Source: an uncultured Desulfovibrio sp. (GTDB lineage: Bacteria; Desulfobacterota; Desulfovibrionia; Desulfovibrionales; Desulfovibrionaceae). From it: DNA of 64,000 bases. The stretch covers positions 1 through 64,000 of the forward strand of contig CALBAX010000022.1 of the NCBI GenBank assembly GCA_937926875.1, read 5' to 3'. Each line of letters opens with the position of its first letter. The first letter of the stretch is position 1. The position numbers were made by a program, and so were the translations under genes. Positions 18,601 through 25,398 of this stretch are shown here, one piece after another. The notes under the pieces were generated by a model. That model made no database searches, was not told the origin of the DNA, and saw only the letters and a list, made by a program, of their open reading frames with translations.

Positions 18601-19139
18601 CCCGTGACCTCTACCCCAAGGCCGAACTGAGCACCGCCGTGCTGGTGGTCAGCCTCAAGGAAGTCATCACCAAGTCCAAGGGCGAGCGCATGGCCTTCGT
18701 GGGCGTGGAAGACCTCACCGGCCATGCCGAGGTCACTTTCTTCCCCCGCGCCTATGCCGAGGCCCGCGAGCTGCTCAAGAGCGAGCAGCCCCTCTGCCTG
18801 CGGGCCACGGTGGACAGTCAGGTGGACGAGGCCCGCGACAGCGACGAGGATGGCGAAGAGACCAGCCGCGAAGTCAAGCTGCTGGGCCAGAGCGTGACCC
18901 TGCTTTCCGAGGCCTGCGGCCAGAGCGACACGCCCATCTGCGTGCAGATACCGGCCCACCGTCTGGGCGAGGAAGACATCCTGGCCCTCAAGGCCATCCT
19001 GGAGGCCCACCCCGGCGCTGTGGAAGCCGAGGCCATGGTCCTGCTGGACGGCGTGCGCTGCCACCTTACGCTGGGGCCGCAGTTCCGCGTCAGTCCCGGC
19101 CCCGAACTGGACAGGGCCCTGGCCGCCTGGGCCGGGTAA
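15666..19139 (+). CDS. dnaE: DNA polymerase III alpha subunit
   Basis: The 1157-residue replicative polymerase has an N-terminal PHP domain (FVHLHCHTEYSLLDGA, metal-binding histidines) and a polymerase core. The catalytic aspartates are in LPDIDVDF at about residues 399-406, with the flanking GRGSAAGSLVAW. The tandem HhH/fingers region carries YGFNKSHSAAYAQISY, and a C-terminal OB fold (residues about 985-1060) binds single-stranded DNA. Length is usual for DnaE1. The start ATG has GGAG at 7-base spacing. It is monocistronic, with its own promoter and a 20-bp hairpin after the stop. Confidence 0.97.
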   Translation: MSDFVHLHCHTEYSLLDGAIRVKDLCSRAKDFGMPACAITDHGNLFGAAKFFLTCKDFGIKPIIGCEVYVCHDHLDKTSELARKRNHLILLSENIEGYHNLVKLVSRSYLEGFHYKPRVDKAMLRQYSGGLICLSACIAGEIPRALNAGDMDGALALAREYADIYPDRFYLELQSNSLPEQEVANKGLLEIADHLKLPIVATNDCHYLNADDADAHEVLLCIQTQTTMDDPKRMRFGTHDLYYKSGEEMEAVFGHLPQSLSNTAEIAERCNVELDMGHHYFPVYKLPEGASLDSEFRRLAEEGLERRLEKHPNRANIDPQAYRDRLQYELKVILEMGFPGYFLIVQEFINWAKDHGIPVGPGRGSAAGSLVAWSLRITNLDPLPYNLLFERFLNAERVSLPDIDVDFCERRRTEVIQHMVDTYGKDSVAQITTFGTMKAKGVVRDVGRALGMSFAETDRIAKLVPDDLKMTINKALEAEPDLQNLYDTDPQVKKLLDTARRLEGLSRHASTHAAGLVVSPRPMDEFLPLYTGKRGELVTQFDGPMTEKSGLVKFDFLGLKTMTLIQDTLDNITLQGKTPPDLDNLPLTDAATYDLYARGDTDGIFQVESSGMRQYLRMLKPSCFEDVIAMLALYRPGPLGSGMVDEFIKRKHGQVPVVYPHESLSDCLRDTYGVIVYQEQVMQIAQIIASYTLGGADLLRRAMGKKKPEAMAKERVKFVEGAQKNGVDKAKADEIFDLMEKFAEYGFNKSHSAAYAQISYFTAYLKVHHTVEFMAALLTSEMGNQEKLLKYISCCKDMGIDVVQPSVNASQRSFSARGGKVVFGLGGIKNVGDSAITEIMDARKDGEYVSLFDMCCRVDLRKVTKRVLEALIKGGACDCFGVSRAALLAALDTVVTRAQKKAREKNSNQISLLAMAPQVEARPQPGIGFDCPESGIPEMDEDQRLKNEKEALGFFLTSHPLQPFSREMRRLRLTTLEDARDLYPKAELSTAVLVVSLKEVITKSKGERMAFVGVEDLTGHAEVTFFPRAYAEARELLKSEQPLCLRATVDSQVDEARDSDEDGEETSREVKLLGQSVTLLSEACGQSDTPICVQIPAHRLGEEDILALKAILEAHPGAVEAEAMVLLDGVRCHLTLGPQFRVSPGPELDRALAAWAG

Positions 19140-19149
19140 AAACGTTTCC

Positions 19150-19235
19150 GGGGGGAAGGAACCCCCTTTAGCTGGCGCCCAAAGGGGGTTCCTTCCCCCC
19201 GGGCCCCCTATCCTCCCCCAAATGCGCTTTATCCG
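19150..19235 (+). repeat. Intergenic hairpin repeat, family 2 copy E
   Basis: A perfect 20-bp inverted repeat (arms 19150-19169 and 19181-19200) surrounds the loop AGCTGGCGCCC. A tail with GGGCCCCCTATCCTCCC and AAATGCGCTTTAT follows. Arms, loop and tail recur on the minus strand at 49385-49470. Here it lies 10 bases past the dnaE stop and probably also works as a terminator. Confidence 0.8.
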
Positions 19236-19349
19236 GCCAGGAGATACGACGGCCAGGGAGGACAGGCCACAGACCTTCCCGAAACGGTATCCCTCCGGGA
19301 AAGGATCACGAACGCTCCCTGGCTGGCCAGAACAGCCAAAGGAAAGGAT

Positions 19350-19754
19350 ATGTCCAAGAAGATATGGCGCCTCACGGTGCGTGACGAGATATCCGCAGGC
19401 CATGCCCTGCGCCATTATGAAGGCAAGTGCGAACGTCTGCACGGCCACAACTTCGCTGTGGAGCTGACCGTGGAAGGCGACAAACTCACCGAGGATGTGG
19501 AACTGCTGCTGGACTTCAAGGTCCTCAAGCGCGCCCTCAAGGAAGAACTGGCCGCCCTCGACCACCAGATCATCAATGAGGTGCCGCCCTTCGACCGCCT
19601 CAATCCCTCGTCAGAGAACATCTCCCGCCACATCTTCCAGAACGTGGCCCGCCGTCTGGCCGCCGATGCGAGCGCCCGTCATGTGCGCGTCCACAGCGTC
19701 AGCGTCAGCGAAAAGGGCGCGCAGACCGCCACCTATCTGGAAGTGGACGAGTAG
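19350..19754 (+). CDS. queD: 6-carboxy-5,6,7,8-tetrahydropterin synthase (QueD)
   Basis: This 134-residue protein belongs to the 6-pyruvoyl-tetrahydropterin synthase family. It has the zinc histidines (ISAGHAL and RLHGHNF), the catalytic cysteine in KCERLHGHN, and later LDHQIINE and PSSENISRHIF with the conserved glutamate. The CxxxHGH form is typical of QueD, which makes the queuosine precursor 6-carboxytetrahydropterin. No queC/queE/queF neighbour is present, so a folate- or biopterin-related role is not excluded. The ATG follows AAAGGA. Confidence 0.88.
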   Translation: MSKKIWRLTVRDEISAGHALRHYEGKCERLHGHNFAVELTVEGDKLTEDVELLLDFKVLKRALKEELAALDHQIINEVPPFDRLNPSSENISRHIFQNVARRLAADASARHVRVHSVSVSEKGAQTATYLEVDE

Positions 19755-19791
19755 TTTTGCCGGTCCGGCTGTTGTCGCCGGGCCTGTTATG

Positions 19792-19935
19792 GCGGGGGGA
19801 GGAAAGGGCTCTTTTGAAAAAGGGGCGCCCTTCCCGCGCCCCTCCTTCCCTCCGAAAACTTTTCTTCCGGTCGCTCTGAAAGGTCCCCGCCGCTGCCATG
19901 CGGGGAGGGATTTCCCGCCCCGACCGGGATGGGAC
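19792..19935 (+). repeat. Intergenic repeat, family 1 copy A
   Basis: A G-rich arm, the core CTCTTTTGAAAAAGG, and a C-rich arm are followed by a tail containing CCGAAAACTTTTC, CCGGTC and AAGGTCCCCG. The same order recurs at 25249-25398 (minus) and 49037-49182 (plus), with a shorter relative at 29575-29700. Confidence 0.7.
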
Positions 19936-20079
19936 AGGCGAAAGGCAAGGGACGTCTCAAGGCACAGGCAGGACGACGGCGCAGCCGGACAAGGTTTCTC
20001 TGTCCCGCCCTTCCCCAGCCGTTCCGCCTGTGGACGACATGCCCTTGTCCGCGACGTGTTCTTTTCTGCTGCTGGACGC

Positions 20080-20109
20080 AAAAAGCTCCCTTTTCAGGGA
20101 GCTTTTTTT
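20080..20109 (+). terminator. Strong bidirectional terminator without an obvious gene
   Basis: AAAAAGCTCCCT / AGGGAGCTTTTTTT around a 4-base loop has A's on one side and T's on the other, so it works both ways. The gap 19755-20400 has no protein gene that I can support. Repeat A, this terminator and repeat H1 fill it. The terminator may end read-through from queD or a small RNA from about 19940-20080. Confidence 0.75.
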
Positions 20110-20240
20110 CATGCGCTGCCGCTTCCGGCCGGCGCGCTCGCAACAAAAGCAGGGCTGGATGGAGCGGCAGGGACTTTTTCCGCCGCACGGCGACCGCCGT
20201 CCGTGCGTACCGCGACCTTGTCGTGGCGTCGCATCCGCCG

Positions 20241-20358
20241 ATAACACGCGCTGGCGAAGGGATGGGAGCCTGAGAAATGAGGAGCTCCTCCCGCGCTGTC
20301 AGAGACCGGATGGCGGCCGCAGGCCGTATCCGTTGCGACGAAGGAAGCTACGGGCATC
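20241..20358 (+). repeat. Intergenic repeat, family 3 copy H1
   Basis: About 118 bases similar to 43041-43149. The best-conserved part is GCAGGCCGT, then CGACGAAGGAAGCT, then CGGGCATC. The left edge has an ACGCGCT...GGGATGGG motif that, reversed, resembles the tail of family 2. It lies beyond the 3' end of the hydrogenase protease gene. Confidence 0.65.
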
Positions 20359-20400
20359 GACGACAGGAACGGGGGTTTCCCCTTTCTCCGGATACCCCGC

Positions 20401-20907
20401 TCAGGCCGTTTCTTTCCGGCGGGCCACGATGCCGCGCCGGGCCAGTTCGGCCACCACTTTTTCCGCAAAGACCGGCAGCATGGCCTCGGCCCCGGACGAA
20501 AGGCCCACCTGCATGGTGCGCCAGTCAAAGGGCTGGAGACCGAAGGCCAGGCATTGCGGACGGCACCCGGCCAGCTCGCAGACCTGCAGGGTCTGGAGCA
20601 GATCCGTCTGGTGCATGGAGCCCTGAAAGCTCAGGCTGCGGCTCAGGTCGTCGTTTTCCAGAAGATAGACCGTGCCCGGTTCCTTGCCGCCCAGTACCAC
20701 GTCCAGCACCACCAGCAGGTCGCACTCCTCCAGCTCGGACATGAGCAGAAGGCCCTGTGTGGCCCCTTCCTGCAAGCGCACGTTCTCCGGCCAGCGGTAG
20801 GCCTCTTTCAAGTAGTTCACGGCGGCCACGCCGAAGCCTTCATCGCGCAGCAGGATATTGCCCACGCCCAGGATCAGCACGCGGGGAGCGGCCACAGTCT
20901 CGCTCAT
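20401..20907 (-). CDS. hupD: [NiFe] hydrogenase maturation protease
   Basis: The 168-residue endopeptidase (HupD/HyaD/HybD family) removes the C-terminal peptide of the large subunit after nickel insertion, in the cytoplasm. Diagnostic parts are LILGVGNILLRDEGFGV with the nickel-sensing Glu (near residue 23), LLVVLDVVLGG with the second acidic ligand, and SMHQTDL with the conserved histidine. The ATG has AAGGAGG upstream. It follows the large-subunit gene in the same direction, beyond an intergenic terminator-like hairpin, so it is probably made at a lower level than the subunits. Confidence 0.93.
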   Translation of the reverse strand: MSETVAAPRVLILGVGNILLRDEGFGVAAVNYLKEAYRWPENVRLQEGATQGLLLMSELEECDLLVVLDVVLGGKEPGTVYLLENDDLSRSLSFQGSMHQTDLLQTLQVCELAGCRPQCLAFGLQPFDWRTMQVGLSSGAEAMLPVFAEKVVAELARRGIVARRKETA

Positions 20908-20948
20908 GGAGCCTCCTTGGATGGCGGCCGCCCCGGCGGACGGCGCAT

Positions 20949-20986
20949 GAAAAAGGGGAAGGACCCCTTGCGGAAAGCCCTTCCCC
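20949..20986 (-). terminator. Partial terminator between hydrogenase large subunit and protease
   Basis: On the minus strand GGGGAAGG pairs with CCTTCCCC around a loop with its own GG/CC pairing, followed by TTTTTC. Its place inside an apparent operon suggests attenuation that lowers protease expression. Confidence 0.65.
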
Positions 20987-21003
20987 CAGCGAACGGATAC
21001 GGA

Positions 21004-22689
21004 TTACAGGACCTTGAACTCGTGCACCTGATTGGTCTCGCCGTCGATGACGTGCACGGCGCAGGCGATACAGGGGTCGAAGGAATGGATGGTGCGCAGG
21101 ATCTCCACAGGCCGCTTGGGATCGGCCACGGGCGTACCCACCAGGGCCTGTTCGGCAGCGCTCAGCACATGCTTGGCGTCCCGGGGGCCCAGGTTCCAGG
21201 TGGTGGGCACCACCAGCTGGAAATTGCCGATCTTGCCGTCTTCGATACGCAGCCAGTGCGACAGGCCGCCACGCGGAGCGTTGACGAAGCCCACGCCGCG
21301 CCCTTCCTTGGGCACGCTGCATTCCATGGCGATCTTCTTGTCGCCGCCGGCGATGTTGGCTTCATATTCGGCCAGCCACTTTTCCACCTGCTGGGCGATG
21401 ACCAGGGTCTCGATGCCACGGGCGGCGGTGCGGCCCAGGGTGGAGAACAGGGCTTCCGGTCCCACGCCCAGGGCGGACAGCACCGTGTCCACCACAGGCT
21501 TCACGGCCGCATGTCCCTGGGCATAGGCCACCAGCACCTGGGCCAGCGGGCCGGTCTCCACGGCAAGGCCGTCATAGCGCGGCGCCTTGAGCCAGGAATA
21601 CCGGTCCGTATCGCCCATGCGGGTGAAGGCGGGCTTGGTTTCGCCGTCGTAGGGGGCGCGGGCCTCCTCGCCTTCGTACCAGCTGTGGCGCACATGTTCG
21701 GCGATCTTGCCGGCATCGAAGGGCAGCGCGGCATCCAGCTTGCCGTCCAGCAGCACGCCGGGCTTGAGCCAGCGTTTGGTGATGTCGCGCTCGCCGCCCA
21801 CTTCGGGGAATTCGCCGAAGGCCATGAAATTGCGGCAGCCACAGCCCAGAGCGGCCCAGTCCTTGTAGGCGCCGGCCACCAGCAGGAGGTCGGGGATGTA
21901 GACTTCTTCGATGAATTTGCGGGCCTGCAGGTACAGGTCGCGGAATTCCTTGATGCGCTCGGGCGTCAGGGATTCATAACAGGTCACGCCGCCGGGGATC
22001 AGGAACTGGGGATGGGGGTTCTTGGCGCCGAACACGGCCATGGCCTTGGCGGCATTGACCTGGACGCGCAGGGCTTCCAGATAGTGGGCCGTGGCCACGA
22101 GGTTGGCTTCGGGATCCAGATAATAGGCCGGATGCCCGCCCAGGAAGTAGGCATTGGTGAAGGGGCCAAGCTGGCCGCTGTCCACAAAGGCTTTCAGGCG
22201 GGCCTGCACGGCCTTGAAGTCATCAGCCGTGGCCTTGCGGGGCGAGATGGACGATGCGAGCGCCGCGGCCTTGGCCGGATCGGCCTTGAGGGCGGCGGTC
22301 ACGTCCACGAAGTCCAGGGCGTGCAGGTGGTAGAAATGCACCATGTGGTCGTGCATGAACTGCAAGCCCAGCACCAGGTTGCGGATATAGGTGGCATTGG
22401 CGGGCAGGCTCAGGCCCATGGCGTCTTCCAGGGCACGGGTGGAGGCCAGGGCGTGGGTATAGGTGCACACGCCGCAGGTACGCTGGGTGAAGTGCTGGGC
22501 ATCGCGGGGATCACGGCCCTTGAGGATCACTTCCAGACCGCGATACAGGGTGCCGCAGCTGCGGGCATCCTTGATGCGGCCGTTCTCCACCTCCACCTCG
22601 ATGCGCAGGTGGCCTTCGATACGGGTCAAGGGGTCAACGACGATGGGGCCGGAGAAATTGCTCTGGGGCGTTTTCATAACTTGGCTCAT
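21004..22689 (-). CDS. hynA: Periplasmic [NiFe] hydrogenase, large subunit
   Basis: The 561-residue catalytic subunit carries the Ni-Fe(CN)2CO site. The N-terminal RTCGVC motif has Cys72 and Cys75; the C-terminal DPCIACAVH motif has Cys540 and Cys543. The final 15 residues (VIDGETNQVHEFKVL) after His546 are the peptide removed by the maturation protease. The metal ligands are all cysteine, so it is a [NiFe] and not a [NiFeSe] enzyme. It has no signal peptide and is exported bound to the Tat-tagged small subunit. It starts 12 bases after the small-subunit stop. Gene naming (hynA/hynB) is swapped between Desulfovibrio species. Confidence 0.96.
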   Translation of the reverse strand: MSQVMKTPQSNFSGPIVVDPLTRIEGHLRIEVEVENGRIKDARSCGTLYRGLEVILKGRDPRDAQHFTQRTCGVCTYTHALASTRALEDAMGLSLPANATYIRNLVLGLQFMHDHMVHFYHLHALDFVDVTAALKADPAKAAALASSISPRKATADDFKAVQARLKAFVDSGQLGPFTNAYFLGGHPAYYLDPEANLVATAHYLEALRVQVNAAKAMAVFGAKNPHPQFLIPGGVTCYESLTPERIKEFRDLYLQARKFIEEVYIPDLLLVAGAYKDWAALGCGCRNFMAFGEFPEVGGERDITKRWLKPGVLLDGKLDAALPFDAGKIAEHVRHSWYEGEEARAPYDGETKPAFTRMGDTDRYSWLKAPRYDGLAVETGPLAQVLVAYAQGHAAVKPVVDTVLSALGVGPEALFSTLGRTAARGIETLVIAQQVEKWLAEYEANIAGGDKKIAMECSVPKEGRGVGFVNAPRGGLSHWLRIEDGKIGNFQLVVPTTWNLGPRDAKHVLSAAEQALVGTPVADPKRPVEILRTIHSFDPCIACAVHVIDGETNQVHEFKVL

Positions 22690-22701
22690 GCTGGCAGCTC
22701 C

Positions 22702-23655
22702 CTAGTTCTGGTAAAAAGGCGACAGGTCATCCCAGAAATTGGGCTCACTGCAACCGATGCAGGGATGTCCGGCCCGCACGGGCCAGTTGGTCTCGTTGAA
22801 CAGGGCCTTGGGGCAGTTGTTGTAGGTGCTGGGGCCCTTGCAGCCCAGGTCGTACAGGCACCAGCCCTTGCGCGCTTCCTCGGAATCGAAGGAGGGTGCG
22901 AACTCGCCCGCGTCGAAATGGGCGCGGCGTTCGCACAGGTCGTGCACGGACTGGCCGTAGAACATGAGCGGACGGCCCTGGTCGTCCAGCTTGATCTCCT
23001 TGTTCTGCAAAAAGGCCACCAGCGTGCCCACCAGGTTCAGGGGGTTGGGCGGACAGCCCGGGATATTGATGGCTTTCACGTCCATGCCCAGCTTGGCGAA
23101 GCAGTCGTTGACGCCCACAGCACCGGTGGGGTTGGGCTTGGCCGCCTGCACACCGCCGTACGCGGCACAGGTGCCCATGGTGACCACGGCCTTGGCCTTG
23201 GGCAGCACGCGCTTGCACAGATCCAGCATGGTGTGGCCGCCCACATAGCCGTATTTGCCGTCCAGGGCCATGGGGATGGCGCCTTCCACCACGCAGATGA
23301 AGCCCTCAGGATTGCTGATGGCCTGTTCCAGCGCGGCTTCGGCGGCTTCGCCCGCGGCGGCCATGATGGTTTCGTGATAATCCAGGGAGATGGTGTCCAG
23401 GATCAGGGTATCGAGGAAGGGTTTGCAGGTGCGCAGCAGGGCCTCGGAACAGCCCGTGCATTCAGCGCAGTGCAGATAGACCACGGAGGCGCGGCGATTG
23501 GTCAGCGCCGCGGCAACTTCCGTAGCCATGCTGGGTCCAAGGCCCATGGTCACGGCCACGGCCGTGCAGAATTTCAAAAAATCGCGACGGCTGACGCCCT
23601 GTTGCGCCAGACGTTCCTCCCCACCTTCTTTGCCCAGACCAACGGCAATACGCAT
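22702..23655 (-). CDS. hynB: Periplasmic [NiFe] hydrogenase, small subunit
   Basis: The 317-residue electron-transfer subunit holds three Fe-S clusters. A twin-arginine signal (SRRDFLKF, Arg23-Arg24) followed by a hydrophobic stretch sends the complex to the periplasm, with cleavage near residue 50. Proximal-cluster cysteines start at [15 protein letters not shown] and IPGCPPNP follow, and the C-terminal region ([20 protein letters not shown]) supplies the medial and distal clusters. No C-terminal membrane anchor is present, so electrons go to soluble periplasmic cytochromes c3. The ATG has AGGAGG at good spacing. Confidence 0.96.
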   Translation of the reverse strand: MRIAVGLGKEGGEERLAQQGVSRRDFLKFCTAVAVTMGLGPSMATEVAAALTNRRASVVYLHCAECTGCSEALLRTCKPFLDTLILDTISLDYHETIMAAAGEAAEAALEQAISNPEGFICVVEGAIPMALDGKYGYVGGHTMLDLCKRVLPKAKAVVTMGTCAAYGGVQAAKPNPTGAVGVNDCFAKLGMDVKAINIPGCPPNPLNLVGTLVAFLQNKEIKLDDQGRPLMFYGQSVHDLCERRAHFDAGEFAPSFDSEEARKGWCLYDLGCKGPSTYNNCPKALFNETNWPVRAGHPCIGCSEPNFWDDLSPFYQN

Positions 23656-23713
23656 AGGTGCCTCCTGTCTGCAAAATGAGATAAACGGGAATAAAGACCG
23701 TACAAGATGAAAT

Positions 23714-23739
23714 GGAAGGCTCCAGCCACGGAGCCTTCC
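23714..23739 (-). promoter_or_regulatory. Leader hairpin of the hydrogenase operon
   Basis: Perfect 10-bp stem GGAAGGCTCC / GGAGCCTTCC with a 6-base loop, about 58 bases before the small-subunit ATG on the minus strand. It is followed by ATTTCATCTTG, a poor T run, so it may be an attenuator or RNA stabiliser. Confidence 0.5.
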
Positions 23740-24356
23740 CCCGACTGCCGTCCACTGCATGAGGTGCATGCCACAGCAAAGGACGACCAAGGCCATGCAT
23801 GGTCGAATGGGGAGTATGCGGCGAGGGGAAGGAATGGGGGGATTATGCGTGGGCATGCCATCCATTGCCCGCGCCGCAGCCGGAAATAACGCGAACCCGC
23901 GTCTTCAGCCGGCTACTTCACAAACGGACAATGAACATGATGCCTCCTTGCGGCGGAGAATTCCGCCATTGGTAACCATCTTACCCTGCCGCCTGCATCA
24001 GGTCAACCGCCCCGCAGGATTTCCCGCAATGGACAGGCCTCCGGCAACCGGGTTCCGCCCGCCAATGTTGAAAAAATTTTTTCTTTGCCCTTCGCTCCGG
24101 CAGTCCCGGGGCGTGCCCTGCCCGTCCGGAAATAAGCACAGAGAAAAACAGGCCGGACAAGGCAGCCCCGGGAAAGGGTGCAGGGAGCTTGCGGGCAAGC
24201 CCCTGCTGAAAAACGCAGCCCGGACGACCAGCCCGTTACGCCGCCCCGCCGCGTGGTACCAGTCCGGTGCGGCTCCCCTCTCGACCCGGCGTGCCGCATC
24301 TGGCATACTGGCACCACCGGCATGGCGCCGGGTCAAAAACGTAAAGGAGGTTACAG
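23740..24356. other. Divergent regulatory gap between hydrogenase and yedF
   Basis: About 620 bases without a credible protein gene. It contains a palindrome CCATGCATGG near 23793-23802, a 6-bp dyad GGCGGA-GAAT-TCCGCC near 23952, and a minus-strand start codon with AAGGAGG upstream (23938) that opens only a six-residue frame. Promoters for both flanking units must lie here, but I cannot fix them. Confidence 0.45.
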
Positions 24357-24968
24357 ATGAAAACCCTGGATTGTCGGGGCCTTGCCTGCCCCCAGCCTGT
24401 GATGCGCACCCGCGACGCCCTGGAACAGGGACGGCCGCAGGAACTGCTTGTCCTGGTGGACAACGCTGCCGCCAGCGAGAACGTGAGCCGCTTCCTGCGC
24501 CGCAGCGGCTTCACGGTCAGTGTCAACCAGCCCGAAAGCGCGCTGTGGGAAGTGCACGGCCTGAGCGACGCCACGCAGGTGCCCCCTCCAGAACAGGCCC
24601 CGGCCGCCGTCCCGGCGACAGACACGGAAAGCCGCAAGACCCTTGTCCTCATCACCACCGACACGCTGGGTCGCGGCGATGACGAACTGGGCTCCCGCCT
24701 GATGGAAAACTTCCTGGCCAGCCTGCCCGAACTGGGAACGTCCCTGTGGCGCATCGTGCTGCTCAACGGTGGCGTCAAACTGGCGGCTACGGAAGGCAAG
24801 TGCCTGGATACCCTGAAGCAGCTGGCAAACAACGGCGTCAGCATCCTTGTCTGTGGCACCTGCCTGAATTTCTTCAACCTGCTGGAAGCCAAGCAGGTGG
24901 GCGAGACCACCAACATGATGGACGTGGTGACCAGCCTTTCCCTGGCCGACAAGGTCATCCGGCCCTGA
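24357..24968 (+). CDS. yedF: YedF-like sulfurtransferase/selenium metabolism protein
   Basis: This 203-residue two-domain protein has an N-terminal TusA-like domain (LDCRGLACPQPV, Cys at about residue 6 and Cys11). After a Pro/Ala linker comes a DsrE-like domain with LVLITTDTLGRGDDELG and ILVCGTCLNFF. This combination is the family annotated as YedF in selenium metabolism; TusA proteins pass persulfide sulfur or selenium. No selD or selA gene is nearby. The ATG has AAGGAGG at 7-base spacing, and a clear terminator follows, so it is monocistronic. Confidence 0.88.
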   Translation: MKTLDCRGLACPQPVMRTRDALEQGRPQELLVLVDNAAASENVSRFLRRSGFTVSVNQPESALWEVHGLSDATQVPPPEQAPAAVPATDTESRKTLVLITTDTLGRGDDELGSRLMENFLASLPELGTSLWRIVLLNGGVKLAATEGKCLDTLKQLANNGVSILVCGTCLNFFNLLEAKQVGETTNMMDVVTSLSLADKVIRP

Positions 24969-25025
24969 CCGCAACGCCTGCGGGCCGTGCGGGAAAGCGC
25001 CTTTCCCTGCCCGCGCATGAGGCAT

Positions 25026-25065
25026 AAAAAAAAGAGGGACGCCTCGCAGCGTTCCTCTTTTTTTG
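25026..25065 (+). terminator. Terminator of yedF
   Basis: AAAAAAGAGG...CCTCTTTTTTT with an inner CGC/GCG pairing. A's before and T's after allow bidirectional action. Bases 25066-25248 show nothing further. Confidence 0.85.
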
Positions 25066-25248
25066 CGTCCTGCATCCCATAACCATGCAGGACAGCTAGA
25101 AATTTTCCGGCATCGACGCCCTTTGTCCCTCACGGGGCACGATCCCGCGCCTTCCCGCATCTCTGCCAGAGCCCGGCCGCCTATCCCCTGCCGCAGAACG
25201 CAGCCAGCGAAGCGGTAGCTCCCTTCAAAAACCTCTTCTCCTCTGAAG

Positions 25249-25398
25249 TCCCTGTACTCCGGTCAGGAGACGATAGCCCTCCCCACCGCACAACGCCGGA
25301 GACCTGCCGGTCAGACCAGAGCAAAAGTTTTCGGGGGATGGAGGGGGTACGGGGGAGGAAGGGAGCCTTTTCCAAAAGGGTCCCTTCCTCCCCCGCCC
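25249..25398 (-). repeat. Intergenic repeat, family 1 copy B
   Basis: Read on the minus strand: a G/C-rich arm pair around CCCTTTTGGAAAAGG, then CCGAAAACTTTTGC, CTGGTCTG and GGCAGGTCTCC. It lies directly against the 3' end of the oxononanoate-synthase-like gene and probably acts as its terminator. Confidence 0.7.

Noticed and set aside
19236..19349. preQ1 riboswitch before queD
   Set aside because: The short leader shows no preQ1 hairpin/A-rich tail pattern.
15636..19565. A 1309-codon open frame antisense to dnaE
   Set aside because: It is the mirror of a real high-GC gene: its sequence is low-complexity (Val/Gly/His/Gln-rich) without any domain, while the opposite strand encodes an intact polymerase.
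21004..22689. [NiFeSe] hydrogenase
   Set aside because: A selenocysteine would appear as an in-frame TGA in the C-terminal DPxxxC motif; both ligands there are ordinary cysteine codons.
20554..23679. A 1041-codon plus-strand frame across the hydrogenase genes
   Set aside because: Same cause: antisense to the protease, large and small subunits, which have all catalytic residues and ribosome sites.
23998..24336. A 112-codon minus-strand frame in the hydrogenase/yedF gap
   Set aside because: No ribosome site, no recognisable domain and arginine/proline-rich composition typical of non-coding high-GC DNA.
24969..25398. CRISPR array or insertion sequence in the repeat-rich gaps
   Set aside because: Repeats are single, widely spaced copies without regular spacers, and no transposase frame or terminal repeats with target duplication were found.
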